Part shown: positions 34,099-47,427 of the stretch, piece after piece
Layout: each line of letters opens with the position of its first letter
How positions within the stretch are numbered: position 1 is the first letter of the stretch
Origin: Gonium pectorale
Taxonomy: Eukaryota > Chlorophyta > Chlorophyceae > Chlamydomonadales > Volvocaceae
Length of the DNA stretch: 64,000 nucleotides
Reading direction: 5' to 3'
NCBI GenBank assembly: GCA_001584585.1
Contig: LSYV01000026.1
Location: 782,539 to 846,538, forward strand
The notes under the pieces: model-generated
The model's database searches: none
What the model was told of the DNA's origin: nothing
What the model saw: the letters and a program-made list of their open reading frames with translations, nothing else
Made by a program: the position numbers and the translations under genes

Positions 34099-36420
34099 GG
34101 TTGGGCGTCAGTTTGGTCGCGCCAACAATTGTTCGTGCATCCTTCCCCGGTTTTGGTGTCCCACGTGAACAGGGCCCACGGGAATGTACGGCATGTAGGT
34201 AAACAATTGTCTGACTGAGCTGGGTACGGTAGGTGGCCCTGGTGGGTGGGAGCTTGTTGGTCACAGAAACTTTAGCATACCGTATGTATGTGTAGTCGGC
34301 AGCTGTATCGGGCCCCGCGCAGCAGCTATGGGGTACGTCGTGGCCGTGTGTGGGCTGCACGAGCGGGCTGCCGGGACGGGGACGATGTCGTCCGCCAGCC
34401 GGTGCTCCTCGTGCCCATCAGTGTGCGCTCGGGGGGGGTCAAGGGGAGCACGTTCTGGAAGGGCATTACGCCTGCCGTACTCGTGTTCTCAGGTAGAGGC
34501 AGGGAGGCAGCCTCAGTCAGGCGGGCGCTGAGCGGCATGGTGGGTGGGCAACTGGGCATGTGGGTGACATCGACAGGCCTGAGGGCATGGCGGGCGGTAC
34601 AGCTGCATTGCTTTGGCAGTGCGTGACAACCTGCGTGCTTTGGTGCGCAGCAGCTTGATCGTCAGTAGGGCGTGTATGGTAAGTGAAGCATTCACTCCGG
34701 ATGGCCCTTGCGGGATAAAGTCCTTTGGGTACATCCAGCTTGCATGGCTGGTGTGGCCTGATCCATTTCGTGGCCGCTCTTAATGCTTGTCGTCTGGTAC
34801 GGGCGTGATGATGGCGAAAGCGTTAGGGTCGGCAGGGTTCTGGCGGCGGGAGCGGTTGGGGCGCGGCGCCTCTCTGGCTGCGCTGTCCTACCGCACTGAC
34901 CCGTGGGTCGTTCGTCTCGCCCGGGCGCCTGCGCAGCTGGACTCTACGGCCAGCCGTTTGCCATTTTACGGCATTGCAGGACAGGTCCCAAGGTTTTATC
35001 ATGTGCGTCGTGGAGTACGTGGGACATTGCTGGGCCATGTCTCGTACTGTGGTTGTTCCGACTGGGTGTAGATGGCAATCACGTGGCGGTTGCCGGCAGC
35101 TTTCCTCCATCTGCAATGGCATGCGACAGCATCAACAAAACAGTGTGTCGATTAGTGCCGTACAAGGACGGACGTGGTACATGCGGCCTGCAAGGGTACA
35201 CAGTCTCCGTGTACTCAATCTCCACGCCCTTCCGCCATCGTGGGGACCCTTCCCATGCAACTCGTCGAACTTGCCCTGGCGCGCTGTGTATCACGCAGTC
35301 TTTGCTGGCCCGCCCATGCAGTCACGTGCCTGTAACGGTAATGGTCTCCAGCAATAACACTGTGCGAACTGCCCTCAGCACTGAATCTGCCTTGCATCGC
35401 TTCTGAGCGCCTAGGCTGAAGGGCGCGGGACTGCCAAGCAAGGAGGAAGGTGAAGGCTGGTCGCTTGGTCCGTATCACCATTGTGCGCAAACCAGTGCCG
35501 ATGTCGCTGCTTCCTGGCTTCACTTGGCCAGAGGGTAATAAAGGAGGGAAACGGATCGAAACCCGTACGTGCGGGACGGACTGCTGCGTGGCCAGAGGGG
35601 TCTCGACGCGAAAGGGGTCCCACGACCGTTTGTTACATGTGCGAGGATGTGCGGATCCTCGCGGACAGGGTTGTTGCACGCACGGTGTGCCATTCTGGCC
35701 ATCCATGGGCGATTTGACGTACGCGGGGTGCCAGGTCTCGATGGGTTTATATCTTACCCGGTGCATCGTCTGCATGGCGGTTGTGGGCACTTGCTATATC
35801 ATATGATGTACTTGATGCACGCCGACGGTACACTACAGATGCGCGTGTGTACGGGCGCTTCCAGGGGTCGTAAGCGCCCCGGCACGTGGGGCAAAACAAT
35901 ACGTACGAGGAACGAACATTCCCACCCGATCTTGCATGTCTTTCTGTGCGCCCCAGTTACAGGACATCGCCACTTCCCTTCCGCGTTCGGCAGCCCAGTT
36001 AGGGTGTGGGAAAGAGGACGACTCCACAATACTCCACCGGGAGTATGCCGGGGCATACATCGACCAGGGGAGACCTGACATGGTCTGACTTCACAGGGAA
36101 AAACGGGTTTCCAATCTCTGATCGCTTGCCTCCCTGCTGCGGTGCCTTAACCCGTTCCCGCACGCCACCAAGTCGTCCACACTCCCTTGGAATGTTGGAA
36201 AGGTTGTTGTCGTCGTACAACTGGCAACGGCAGGCAGTTTCATTCTCTAATGTACATGCTTAGTGTTTTCATGCTATTATTACTTCGTTATTGACACATC
36301 CTTCACTTCCCAACGTCCCAACCTGCTGCATAAGAGCTGCGCTCATAGACACATCTTGGCACAGGGAGTAAAAAAACAAGCAATATGCTGCTTGAAAGTC
36401 CTGCATAACGTAGCTTTGGC
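34099..36420. other. Intergenic, no supportable gene
   Basis: Mixed composition with several medium-length frames on both strands, none with recognisable motifs or paired splice sites. The last ~200 bases are AT-rich (TGCTATTATTACTTCGTTATTG near 36271) and probably hold the promoter of the following gene. Confidence 0.5.
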
Positions 36421-39400
36421 ATGACGCCCCTGCCCTTCATACGCCAGCGCATTGACGCGACTCGCACCGCCATCAAACCACTCGAGTCAGCGGACGAACT
36501 AAACCCAGCCCAGGAGCATGCCTATGCCAAGAATGTGGAAAAGCTCACACAGGAACTCAAGAACAGCATAGACGTGTATGATGATGAGCCAGCACGCGAG
36601 GACTACCGTGGCCACAAGCTCTCCCCGGAGGACTGGCAGAACGTGGCACAACTGCTGTTGCCGCTGGCCACTTGTTTCAGACCCGCGGCGAGAGTGGATG
36701 GGGCGAGGGTGGAGGTCATACACTCGAGTGCCGTAGCGGTTGCAACGTTGACCAGCCTCGCTGGTTGCAACGACAACGCCAGGGCACTGTTCAGGAGCGC
36801 CCGCGACTCAGGTAACGATGCGGGCCAAAGGGTACGCCCGGGAGTCGCTCATGTCCTGCCGCGTGCCTGACTAACGGCCAGCAAACCGGGTTCACGCAGG
36901 CATCGTGGACGCGTTTGTGAGCATGCTTCAGACGTGCCCGACACAGAACGAGAACCACTGGAAGGCCATATCGCACTCGGTGAGCGCCTTAGCCTTGCAG
37001 AGGGCCCGCAGACGCGGCTGTGCGTTGTTGGCGATGCCGCCAGCAGCGGATTGATGTCCATGCCTGAAGCACCCTATGGCCATAGGCTGCGCGGGCCCCC
37101 GCAGCGCACGCGAAGCGCGCTTGCAAACATCATTCCCCCTCATTCTAAAACAGAGAACCAGAAACGGGGAAGGCAGCCTCTAAGGACATACACACCCGAG
37201 AGTGTGATGTTTCCAGCAGGGCGCCGAGTACAGGGCATGGCGGGCGAGGTGTACGAGCAGACGGGCCCTTCTGAACACACGCCTACGCGTACTTGTGATT
37301 GGGACGGCGACCGCCCCGCGTGCCCCCCAACCCAAGTGCGCCCTGCCCACCCGAACGTGCGTACCGCCTGCCAGATCCTCCAGGCGTTCGCGGGCCTGAC
37401 CCATTACCCTCAGCGCAAACAGCTGCGCAAGCTGACCCACCACTCCCAGCTTGAGCAGCTGCGCGAGCTGGAGGGCATGGGAGTCATGGACGCCTGCCTG
37501 GCAGCCCTCTGGGCCAAGGTCTCTGACAACGACGTCCGTAAGCAGGCCTGCGGCGTGCTCTACAATTTCTTGGTCCTTACGCCCGGGTTCGTGCCGACCG
37601 CACTGCGCCCGGGCCGCGTCGAGGGGCTGCAGGGCTTGCTGGGGGGACTCCTGGACAAGCTCAAGAGCGCCAGCAGCTTTCCGCAGCTCCTGCCGGACGT
37701 CATGTCGTGGATCTGGTGGGTATGGGGCTGTCCCTTATGACAACGCGCAGCAAGGGCCTTGGTGGCCTTGTGGAAGGCCTTCGGTCGTTTACCAAATGTA
37801 CACGGTCATCCCTAGCTAGCTTACCTCGGACCCACATCAAGGTCGCTGTCCACATGCGTCCGCGTGCACCATGGCTGCTCACAGCCCGAGCTACCCTGCA
37901 GGCAGCGATGCCAGAATGCTAGACCAAACGTTGTTACCCAGACCCGCAGTGACCCAGGTCAGCGGACCCCACTGCAGGCTCCTGCCCACTGCGGCCCTGG
38001 ATTCCCTCATTGACCAGCTGGCAGACCTCCTCTGCCGGGTGGTGCACATGATCTGGTCGCGAGAATCGGCGGGCGCCGAGGCGCCATGGGGCGAACTCAG
38101 GAACGCGCGCTCCGTCATCAAAAAACTGCTCCTGTCATACCCGGAACTCGAATCTACGGCGGGAAGGGTTCCCGACCCGCGGCTCACCTGGCTGCTGCGT
38201 GGGGCCGACCTGGAGGCCAATGCGCCACTGCCTCCGCCGCCGCTGGCGGCGGCCGCTGGCGACGCGCCTGCCACTGACGGCCCGTCAGTTGCTGATGCGG
38301 GGACAGCCACCGGCAACGGTTCAGCCGCGGCGGCGACCAATGATACCCGCGGCGCCGCAGGAGGGCTTGCCGCTGCCGCTCCAGCGCCGGGGGCTGCTCT
38401 CGGGCTTCCGCGTGGCAGCCGCCCGCTGGCGCTGCCGGCCCGGCTGGTGCGGCTCCTCACGGACAACGCCTCCGCTGCTGGATCAGACCCAAACAGCTCC
38501 CGAGCGTTGAAGACGGCCGTCGAGCTGCTCGAAGACCTGTTTCGTGGAAGCCTAGACCTCATGGACGACGCCCTTGCGGTGGGCATGGTGGAAGCCCTGA
38601 GCCGACCTGATGTGATGGGCGCTCTGGACAGCTCGGGGCTGCAGCACTACATCGGGTGTGTGGGTGATACACGGGTTGACGAGGGCTACGGTTCGCCCGC
38701 GTGGCTCCTGGGGCGCCTGCCGGTGGTGCACCTGCACGCACAGCACCGTGCACCCTGACGCGAGTGGACCGGGCGTGCCGTATGCATGTGAGTGCTGGTT
38801 ACGGCATGGCGCATTCAGTACATGCACTGCTCCGTTTGGGCACGGCCCGCATGACCGCACGTGCTACGTCATGGCGTGCAACACCCCGCTACCACGCAGG
38901 CTGGTGTCTCGGTTGGTTACGTACGCCAAGTACCACCCGAGCGGGCCGACCATGCTGGTCGAGAGCAGGCTGGCGGAAACGGTAACGGAGGTCGGCCTCG
39001 CGCCGGGGTGCAAGAACAGCGCCCTGAAGCAGAAGGCAGTCGAGGTGCGTTGCACCCGCACTGAAACAGCGCGCCACTGGCATTGGATGTGCTCCACGCT
39101 GTCCCTTGGCGTGCTGCCCTTACCGTCCGGTAACCTGTTAACCCGATCCGATGGTCATGTGCACTCTCCGCTCGCTGGCTGGGCTGTGCGGACAACCCTC
39201 GTTCGAGACCGCAAGTGGGTTGTGGTACATCAGTACAGCGGGGGGCACATGCGCACCTCGGGTGCCACTCCGGGGGCTACGCCGGCTGGGTCGTGTGCGT
39301 GCCGGGACTGGGTATGGGGTGTGCCTTGCCCGTGCGCCCGATCCATTCTGTGGGCGCGGGTCGCTGGGCGCGCAGGTCCTCACGGAGATGGTCAGGCTGG

Positions 39401-42400
39401 AACCGGAGCTGGCGCTGCCGCTGGTGGCCAAGCAGGACATGGCGCTGGCGCTGGCCAGCGCGGCGCTAGCGGACGACCCAGGCGGCCCCAGCAAAGCTGC
39501 GGGAGACAAGAGCCCTGGCGGAAAGAAGGCCGACAAGCGAAAGCGCGTGAGTGTGAATGCGCTGCTGAGGGGTTGTTGATGTCTTCGAGGCGCAGAGCAC
39601 ATCATGGATGATGTTTCGGCTGGAATAAAGCTGTGCGTTGAGGGGGAATCAGCGAGGCAGCTGTCTCGTGTCTGGGCATGGCAGCTGCTGCAGGGATGTG
39701 ACGGAGCATCGGCGGTGAGAGGTCGCGCCGGTTTTGAAGTCTCGAGGGGAATCGACAGCCAGGAGGCGATGGTCCGATGCATGGCCGGTTTGGATCGATT
39801 ACTAACGCAAGCAGCCCAATTTGCCGTTGATGGAGGGCTCACCTGAATTGCCATAATCTCAAGCTCCACAGAGTGGGGGACTGCAGTTAGTAGCCCAGTC
39901 TGCCGGCACTGGCATTAGCGCAGGGGCAACGGAGAGCATAGCTAGTGCTTGGGATAGCGGCCCTTGTGTGGCAGGATGAGCAGTTATCCTTCAGCCGCCC
40001 CGGGGTCACCTACTTCCAGGTGGCCCCTGAAACACCGCCGGTTCCTTTGCATTAGGGCCGCACCCTCCGCATCTTCACCACTCGCACCCCATCGCCTTGT
40101 CCGTGTCTTGCAGGCTGGCAGCAAGACTCTCACAAAAGTGGGAGCCTCCGCCGGCTCGCCGCCGCCGGATGGGGCAGCCGGTGGGGGCGGCCGCGGTGCG
40201 GCGGGGGCCGCGACGGCGGTAGGCCTCAGGAAGCTGCAGCAGGCGTCTTGGAGCCTGCTGGTGGACGTCTTGTACGCGGCGAACGACGAGCCCAAGGTAC
40301 ACCCATGCGCCCGTCACGGTGGTGCGCATGGGTCTCCCATGCAGGACTTACAGAGGCATTGGCCAACCATGGCCTCAGTCGCTGTGCTGTCCGGCCTCGC
40401 CCGCGTTGCCGTTCCCTTTGAAGCGCTGCATAGGCGTGGATGGGCAACGCCCCACATTCCTGAATCGCCCTGTGCCATCCCGTGTGGGCACAACGTGGCT
40501 CCACTGCTCGCGGCGCGTCCTCTCACGTGTCGCCCAACGCATGGACGCCATCTCCGCAGCGGTGCCGCCTCTGTTGGCTCCGGGTTGCAAACATGGTGTC
40601 AGGAGGTGGACTTCGCGCACATGCATGCACCCAACGCTCCGCCGCTGCAGACGCCCCGTAACTTTGCGCTCCCCCCCTCAACGGCCGTTGTTTTGACGGT
40701 CGGAAGAGTAATGTGCCCCAGGGCTTCTCTACTGAAAATGCCTTCCAACCCACTACCGGTACTCCTCAACCGCCCAGGTATGGACGGCACTGGCAGGGTC
40801 CGGCATGCTGCCCTGGCTGCTGCAGCGCTGCGCGGCCGCGCCGCTGCCATCAGGACAGTTGCCGGAGGCGCTGCTCGCGGTGGGGTCCTTCTTGGGAGCG
40901 GTTGGGGCCGGGGCTGGTAACCCCGGCTACCAGCAGGCCTGGGAGGCGTACGGAGCGCGCCTCGCGCCGCTGCACGCCGCCTGCGCCCCGCACCTGCTAC
41001 CGCTGCTACTGCACGCGGACCCGAAAGTGGTGGACAGCGCCTCGGACCTGCTAGTGGCAATGCTGCAGAGCATGGAGCGGTGGATCGGGAGCGAGCGCAC
41101 GCGGGAGCACGGGGACGCCGTGCTGCATGCGCTCCTGACGGCGGAGGCGGCGCCGCCTGTGGCCGGCCCACAGCCACTGCCGATCGCGGCAGCGGCGGCA
41201 GCGGCAGCAGTGGGCGGTGCACAGCAGCAGGCGGCCAAGGGCGCCGCCTCCAGCGCGGCCCATTCCGCAGCACTCGAGAACTCGCGCGGCCTGCGCTGCG
41301 TGTGGGCCGCTATGCAGGTTACGGCCTTGAAGTTGAAGTGGCCGCCGCCACAGTCGCTGCCGCCGCAGCCGCTGCTGCCTCAGCAGCAATGCGCGGCTCC
41401 GGCGGCGCCCAGCCTGCAGCACGGCGGGCCCGGGCCTAGCGTCCCTACCAGCTCTCTGCTGGCGTCGTCCGCCGGGACAGCAGACTGTCCCGCGGTTCCA
41501 TTAATGCTTACGCTGGAGCGGCTGCTGGCATGCGCGCAAGCCCTAGCGAACGTGGGAGTCGTGCGGCAGGAGCTGGGGAGCTGGCTGGCGAGGGAACGCC
41601 CGCTGGTGCAGGCAGCGGTGGTGATGGCGGCGAACGTCAAGGGTGCGAGGATGGCAGCGGCAGCGGTGGCAGCGGGGCATGCAAGGCCCGGCGGGACGCA
41701 GCCGCTGCTGCTGCCGCCGCTGCAGAACCAGCAGCTGCTGCCGCGGCCGCAGGGGCCCGTCTCGGCCACGGATCTGCCTCGCGGCCCCGAGCTGTCACCG
41801 GCAGCCAACCACCAGCCAGTGGCGGGCCAGGTTGGTGTCGCAGCGCTTATCTCGGGACGATTCTGATCTGCGGGATGAAAATGACTTATGCACTTCCTGC
41901 CTGCAGCCGTGGGTGGTTCAGAGGACAGCCACGCGGCTGTGCTGTGGCTGCATTTGGCTCTGTTGCCTTGTAGGCCGCCTTCCTTCGGGCGTTTTGGGAC
42001 CGAGGGCGCAGAGTGCCTCGCTGTCCACTGCGTTCTATCTTGTCCCTCCTGACACAGGTCATTCCGGCAGCGCGCAATGGCTATGCCGCTAACGTATCCG
42101 CCATCGAGTCTAATCAAGATAATCAAGACGCCGTGCTTCCAAGCAAACGTGAGTCTTATTCCACGGCTTGTGTTTTGCGCCTTCTGGCGGAACGTTTCGA
42201 AGGGGTTGCCCCAAACGCGGCTGCACGATTATGGCCCAAGCGGCTGCCGTCAACCTTAAACCTGGTGCATGCGTTACCCCGACTTGCGGCCTTTGTGTGT
42301 AGAACCATGGCATTCAGCGCACACACCCTCTCTTCCGCTGTTGCAAATTCGCTTTCTGTGGGGCCATACCTCCCGTCCGGTGGCGGCTGATCTGCACCTC

Positions 42401-43713
42401 ACCGCCGTTCCTCAGAACAAGATGCACATGCGCTGGGCAAGCGGCAGGCGCCGGAGCAGGGTCCGCCAGGCATTGGTGGGGAGCGGCAGCAGCAGCCGGA
42501 GCAGCAGCCAGCGAAGCGCAAACGGCAGGGCGCGCCTGCGGACGAGGCATGTGCATCGGCGACAGACTCTGCTGGTGGAAGCAACCCGTCGGAGCTCGGT
42601 GGTGATGGCAAAGTTGGGCTCCACGGACCCATGCAGCCAGCAGGCGTCGCCCCAGCGTGGCATAAAGGCGGCCGAGACGGTCTCCTGAATGGCACAGTGG
42701 AGGTGCCTGCGGTGGCAGCGACGGCAGCGTCTGCTGCTGTGCCAGCAGCGGGGCTGCAACCATCACTGCCCTTACCACAAGCCGCACACCAATGCCTTCA
42801 AGCAGCGGCCACAGCTGCCGTGGCAGCATCTGCAGCATCCGCATCCACCAGTGGTGGCGAGGCGCCATCACCCGCTGGTTTGCTGAGCACACCTTCGGCG
42901 CACATGGAGTGGGGAGGTGTGCACGGCACGGCTGGCAGCCTGGGGACGCACGGTGCCTCATGCCCCGGGGCGGCAGCCCAGGCAGTGCACGACCGTACCG
43001 GGGTGGCTGGTGCAGGGGCCAGTGCCACAGCCTCACCATCGACCGCAGAGGGCGGGCCGCCGTCTTCTGCCGGCGCTGGAACCAGTCGCGTTCCAGTCCC
43101 TGCCGTGGCCAGAACGCAAGCCTTGGCAGCAGTGCTCAAGAACTTGAAGTCGGCAGGGCGGACACAAAGAGCGGAGCTGGAGGCGGCACTGGCACAGGAA
43201 AAGTCCACCACAGCCCGGCTGGAGAGGGAGCTGCAGGAGGAGAGATCGGCGAAGACTCAGCTGTCGGAGCAGCTGAAGGCCGCCCAACATGAATTGGCGT
43301 CGAGCATGAAAGCGCTTGAAGCACAGCTGGCGTTGGAACGACAAGAGCTGACGTTGAAACGGCAGGAGCTGGCGTCGGGACTGCAGGAGTTGGTATCGAC
43401 AAAGCAGGAGCTGGTGGCACTACAGGCCCAGCTGCAAGCCGGCCAAGTGCAGCTGGCCGCCAAGGATGCTGAGCTGTTGCGAGTGCAGGCGGAGGCAGAG
43501 GCGGCGCGGGCAGAGGCAGCGGGGGCGCGGGCGGAGGCAGTGGAGGCACGGGCCGTGGTGCAGGCCCAAGGAGATAAACTAGCTGCCATGGAGGTCGAGC
43601 TGCAGGCTGCCCGGGCGGAGGCGGCCACAGCGCACGCTAGGGAGCAGGCAACCGCGGCCGCGCTGGATAACTTAGAGCTGTTGGTATTGGAGCTGCAGCA
43701 GTCTGATTCTTGA
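36421..43713 (+). CDS. Large helical-repeat and coiled-coil protein, function unknown
   Basis: Ten exons in consistent phase: 36421-36811, 36900-36979, 37375-37715, 37978-38655, 38900-39044, 39376-39546, 40114-40296, 40778-41830, 42058-42148, 42416-43713; 1476 residues. The first third is made of amphipathic helices with an armadillo/HEAT-like look (for example MDACLAALWAKVSDNDVR and ALDSLIDQLADLL), broken by Ala/Pro-rich linkers. Basic clusters GGKKADKRKR and AKRKRQ could be nuclear localisation signals. From about residue 1280 it is a long heptad-type coiled coil rich in Leu, Glu and Gln (LEAALAQEK, LERELQEERSAKTQLSEQL). Such architecture suits a scaffold or chromosome/cytoskeleton-associated protein, but I recognise no family. 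The stop may be avoided by a donor at 43682 leading into the next feature, since no TGTAA occurs between 43713 and 44359. Confidence 0.7.
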
Positions 43714-43742
43714 AGGCGTGCGCCTTCCCCCAGCCCCCTTCC

Positions 43743-43772
43743 CCGTGGCCGTGGTCGTGGCCGTGGCCGTGG
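43743..43772. repeat. CCGTGG hexamer repeat
   Basis: Five imperfect CCGTGG/TCGTGG units just after the stop codon of the coiled-coil gene. Confidence 0.85.
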
Positions 43773-44066
43773 CATGCGAATCCATACCATACATTTGTTG
43801 GGGCCGGCCGCGGCCTGGTAGGTCACCTAGTATCCTTACGCTCGAGGGCGTGCATGCGGACGGAACTGCTTAGGGGTGAGCCACGGGGGTGAGCTGTGCA
43901 CCACGCTTTCCCCATGGCACGGTGGTGACACTTGACAGGGTGACTGGCTGGCGGGTAGCCGGTGCACGCACGTGGGCATGGTTTGCTGGCATGGCACATT
44001 GCAGGGTGCGTTGCGTCTTGGCTGGGCGCTGGCTTAGTCCCAACCGTCAGCCGCTCAGTCGGGCAG

Positions 44067-47000
44067 GAGCTGCAACAGCAGCAGGAGCAGTTGAGCGGCG
44101 TATGCTGTGGTGGGGTGAGAATGGAGCGCTTACATAGTCATGATTCTCAGGCAGTACAGGTTCATCGTCTATGACCTGGGGTGTCATTGTCGATTATTAT
44201 GTCTTGTGAATCCTACTGGACAATCTCTCATATGCATCCCCTGAAGAGGATGGAACGGTCTTCCTGCATAGCTCAGCACTGACAACAGTCCAACGCGTTG
44301 CTTTCTTACGTTTTCGTGTTGCACGTCTGCACATGTTGCCTCCTTGGAGTTGCTGCAGGTGCAGCTGTTTATGGGGGAATTCATGTCCGCCGTGCGTGAT
44401 GTTGCCACACAGTTGCTCCAAAGTAATGAAAGAATACAGCTGCAGGTGGAGGAGGTGGCCCGCCCTTTCACAGAAAGCTGCAAAGGATGGAGGGGAATGG
44501 TAGCCACCTCAATTAACATAAGGTGCATACGGTACCCGTCCCCAGTAAGGTGGGGTGGTGCAACGTGGGCGTTGTGCATGAGCATGCAGACGGGTCTCCT
44601 CGTATGGTGCGTCGCAGTTACCTGGCTTGCTTGGGTCGGCAGGGCTGCGAGCCCGCCCTTGTCTATTCCATGCGCCTGCGGGCGTCTTGGTTTTGCGTGC
44701 CGTTTCGGCAGGCATTGGGGAACATGGAAAGATATCTTCTTACAGCTTTTCGGGGATGCGCGGATGCGGGTTTCTTTCTTGTTTGTTTGTGGCAATGGTT
44801 AAAGGAGGAGGGACGACAATGGGCGCAGGTTACGGCCCACTACAGTACGCGCTCGCATCGAAAGCCACATGAAGAAGCCTCCTCCCCGAGCCCCACAAGT
44901 AGAGTGGCACATGGAAACCACTTAATTCTGTGGTATGTGGAAGTATGGGAACCGAGTTGTGAGACGAGCTCATAGGTGCGTGAGCGGAAAAATAAACGAA
45001 AGCAAGCACAGGGGTGCCAAGCAACCGCACCCCAAGCCTCTCGATATGCACTGAATGCACTGCAGAGTATAGAGTATGCATGCCCGCAAAGGCATGTTCC
45101 GCAAGATGAAGTCCTGGGGATGCTCGGTCCGCTGCACCGTGCCGCGCAGCAGACTGGCGGGTACATTTTATTCCCTGCCAGCTGTTGATGTACCTGCGTC
45201 ATAGGGGGATTTATTGAATGACACGTAGGCAGGTGCGGGATGGGGTCCTCATGGGCATGTGAGCTAGGAGGTAGGCCTAGCACGATGATGAGCGTACCAA
45301 CAATAGGAATGTATGCAGACAGGAGACAGATCCCGGCTCGAGATAGTCTGTTGCTCTGCCGCGTTCGGCCACGGCTACGAAACTTCGTCGGGGTGTGTGT
45401 GTGTGAGTCCCACTCAATCACGCGTTCAACACCGTGATAGTATTGTCGAATGCAACATGCTGCGTGCGCGCATGATAAAAGGCTTGGCTGCACTGCACGG
45501 CTCCGCTCCACATGAGGTCCCGGGTCTAGGGAAATAGCAAGGCAGTTCTGAAGGTTATTCCAAACACAATCCTGAAGAGACTGAGCAGCGTTTTAGGTAT
45601 GGTACGATACGGCCCGTGGCTACGGGCCATGAGGGCATCTCCCTGTGCAGGCCAGCAACTCACTTCAACCATTGCTGTATAATCAGAGCCGCCTCCAATT
45701 GGCGGTTCTACGGGTAAAGCGGAAGCGCGGCCCTGCATCCAATTCAGGGCTCTACCACCTGTGATGCTCAAGGGACCGTCGGATGCGGCATGGAGCTATA
45801 GCGACTGGGAATGGGACCAGGTGAGGCAGGTGGCTTCCTTGTTTCAGAGGATTGCGGTCGCACGGACCGCTTCGGGCTGTTCGCCGCTCCATCTAGCTGT
45901 ACATGCAAGAGCTATAATTACAACGTAGTTCGCGGCTTGTTGCTTCACCGCTGTCCAGTATGACTGAGAATCGCCGAGAATTGCTGGCCGCGCGCACGGG
46001 CGCCATTTGACATGTTACGTGGGTTATGCATATGCCTGCAGGTTTCTGGATCTCAGGACCTGCTGGCTGCGGGGGGCGTTCAGGGGCTGAACGTCGGCTC
46101 AACGAACTCAGCGCCCCTTCAGGTGTTTCAGCCATTTTGCGCCACCTCTCAGCGACAATTCCTGGCTGAACCCTTGAACCTGCGGCTGGACTCGAACGGG
46201 AGAGTGGACTTAACGCATGCGGCCCACGCAAATCCTTCTCCCGCCGCGGCGATGACGAGTTCAAACACGATGGGCGCTGCCATGCCGCTCAATTATCCAA
46301 TGGCGCGCAATCTACTTGCCGTCGGCTCGTCCGCGCTGAGTCATCCAGGCGGCACCTTGAGGAACCAGATGGTCTTGGGGCCCGGCCACAGAAGCGGCGC
46401 AGCGCTTGGAGTTGCTGTGGCGCAACCTCAAGTGCAGCCCACATCCCAACACCCGGCACTGGCGCCCTCCTGGCCGCGCGCTGCTGTCCAGCAAGGCGAG
46501 GTCTGCTCGGCCATGTGGCACCAGCAAGCCTCCCCATGGCGCAACGACGCGCGGCCTGTCGACAAACGATGGTGTCCTTACCCCAGAACATCAGCGCCCG
46601 GCTACCTGCCGGCTTCTGCTGCTATTGCCGCCGCGCCATACCCGGCGCCCACTGCCGGGTCGCACGCCGCCGCGATGGAGCCACCGGCCGCCTCGATGTT
46701 TGAGCCATCACCGCCAAAGGACTGCGGGACCCTCATGGGACGCTCATCAATGCTGACCGAGATCACGCGAGGTTCAATGACCTCTGAGATGCCCTCGCCG
46801 CCCGCGGACACCGGCGACTTGGGGTTGGAGAGGCTGCTGCCGCTCGAGGACCAAAACGACGCCAACGGCGGCTGCGGTGGCGACGGCGACGGCGGCGACG
46901 GCGGCGCCGCCGCCGCCTTTCGGCAGCACGGCGCCGACGCCGCTGCAACATTCTGGATGGAATGGAGCGCCGACGCGGAGGGCGATCCACCCCTGCCGCA

Positions 47001-47427
47001 CGCAACGGCGGCAGCGGTTGCGACGGATCTCTCTCCTCCCAGCGGCGCCGGCAGCGGTGTGGGTGCGGGCGCTGCTGCCAGCAGTGTGCTCAGCGTCCTG
47101 GACCTTAAGCTTGGCCGATTGAGGCCGGACCGCCTCGCGCCGGTGGGCGGCAGAGCGTCCGTCAGCGGCGGCGGCCGTGAAGGCACCACGCCTCTGAGCC
47201 GTATGGCGCCGAGGACTGGCTTGGCAGGCCCTACAGCAGCGTCGCTGCCGCTGCCGAGCACGCCGGCCAAGGGCACGGCCGCAGCGCAGGGCCAGCGAGG
47301 TACCCTCGCCGCATGGGCCAGGGGCAGCGGCGGCCACCGCTTAGCCCCGGGCCGTCACCTGCCGTTCCGCACCACAAAGTGGGAGGACGGCATATCGGAG
47401 GTGTGGAGGGAGATCTTTGATGATTGA
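44067..47427 (+). CDS. Exons of a hypothetical protein, possibly the 3' part of the preceding gene
   Basis: Three phase-0 exons: 44067-44099 (ELQQQQEQLSG), 44359-44445 (VQLFMGEFMSAVRDVATQLL... ending RIQLQ) and 46042-47427, a 462-codon final exon to a TGA. The first two encode a short coiled coil that would continue the heptads of the upstream protein. The last is low-complexity, rich in Ala, Pro, Ser and Gly, with an Asp/Gly run (GGCGGDGDGGDGGAAAAF) and a conserved-looking acidic/aromatic end (FRTTKWEDGISEVWREIFDD). No start codon is evident for an independent gene other than internal methionines, and a TGTAA lies at 47924-47928. I do not recognise a family. Confidence 0.5.
44446..46041. other. 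Presumed 1.6-kb intron
   Basis: Bounded by a CTGCAG/gtggag donor and a TGCCTGCAG acceptor. No coding signal seen inside. Confidence 0.4.

Noticed and set aside
34903..35806. Overlapping open frames suggesting a gene between 34.9 and 35.8 kb
   Set aside because: No motif, no conserved repeats and no convincing donor/acceptor pairs; frames on both strands are of similar length.
40599..41273. Minus-strand frame of 224 codons opposite the coiled-coil gene
   Set aside because: Pro/Arg/Ala-rich shadow of the 40778-41830 exon with no motif of its own.
46602..47276. Minus-strand frame opposite the last exon at 46042-47427
   Set aside because: Composition shadow in a GC-rich low-complexity exon; no conserved motif or splice partner.
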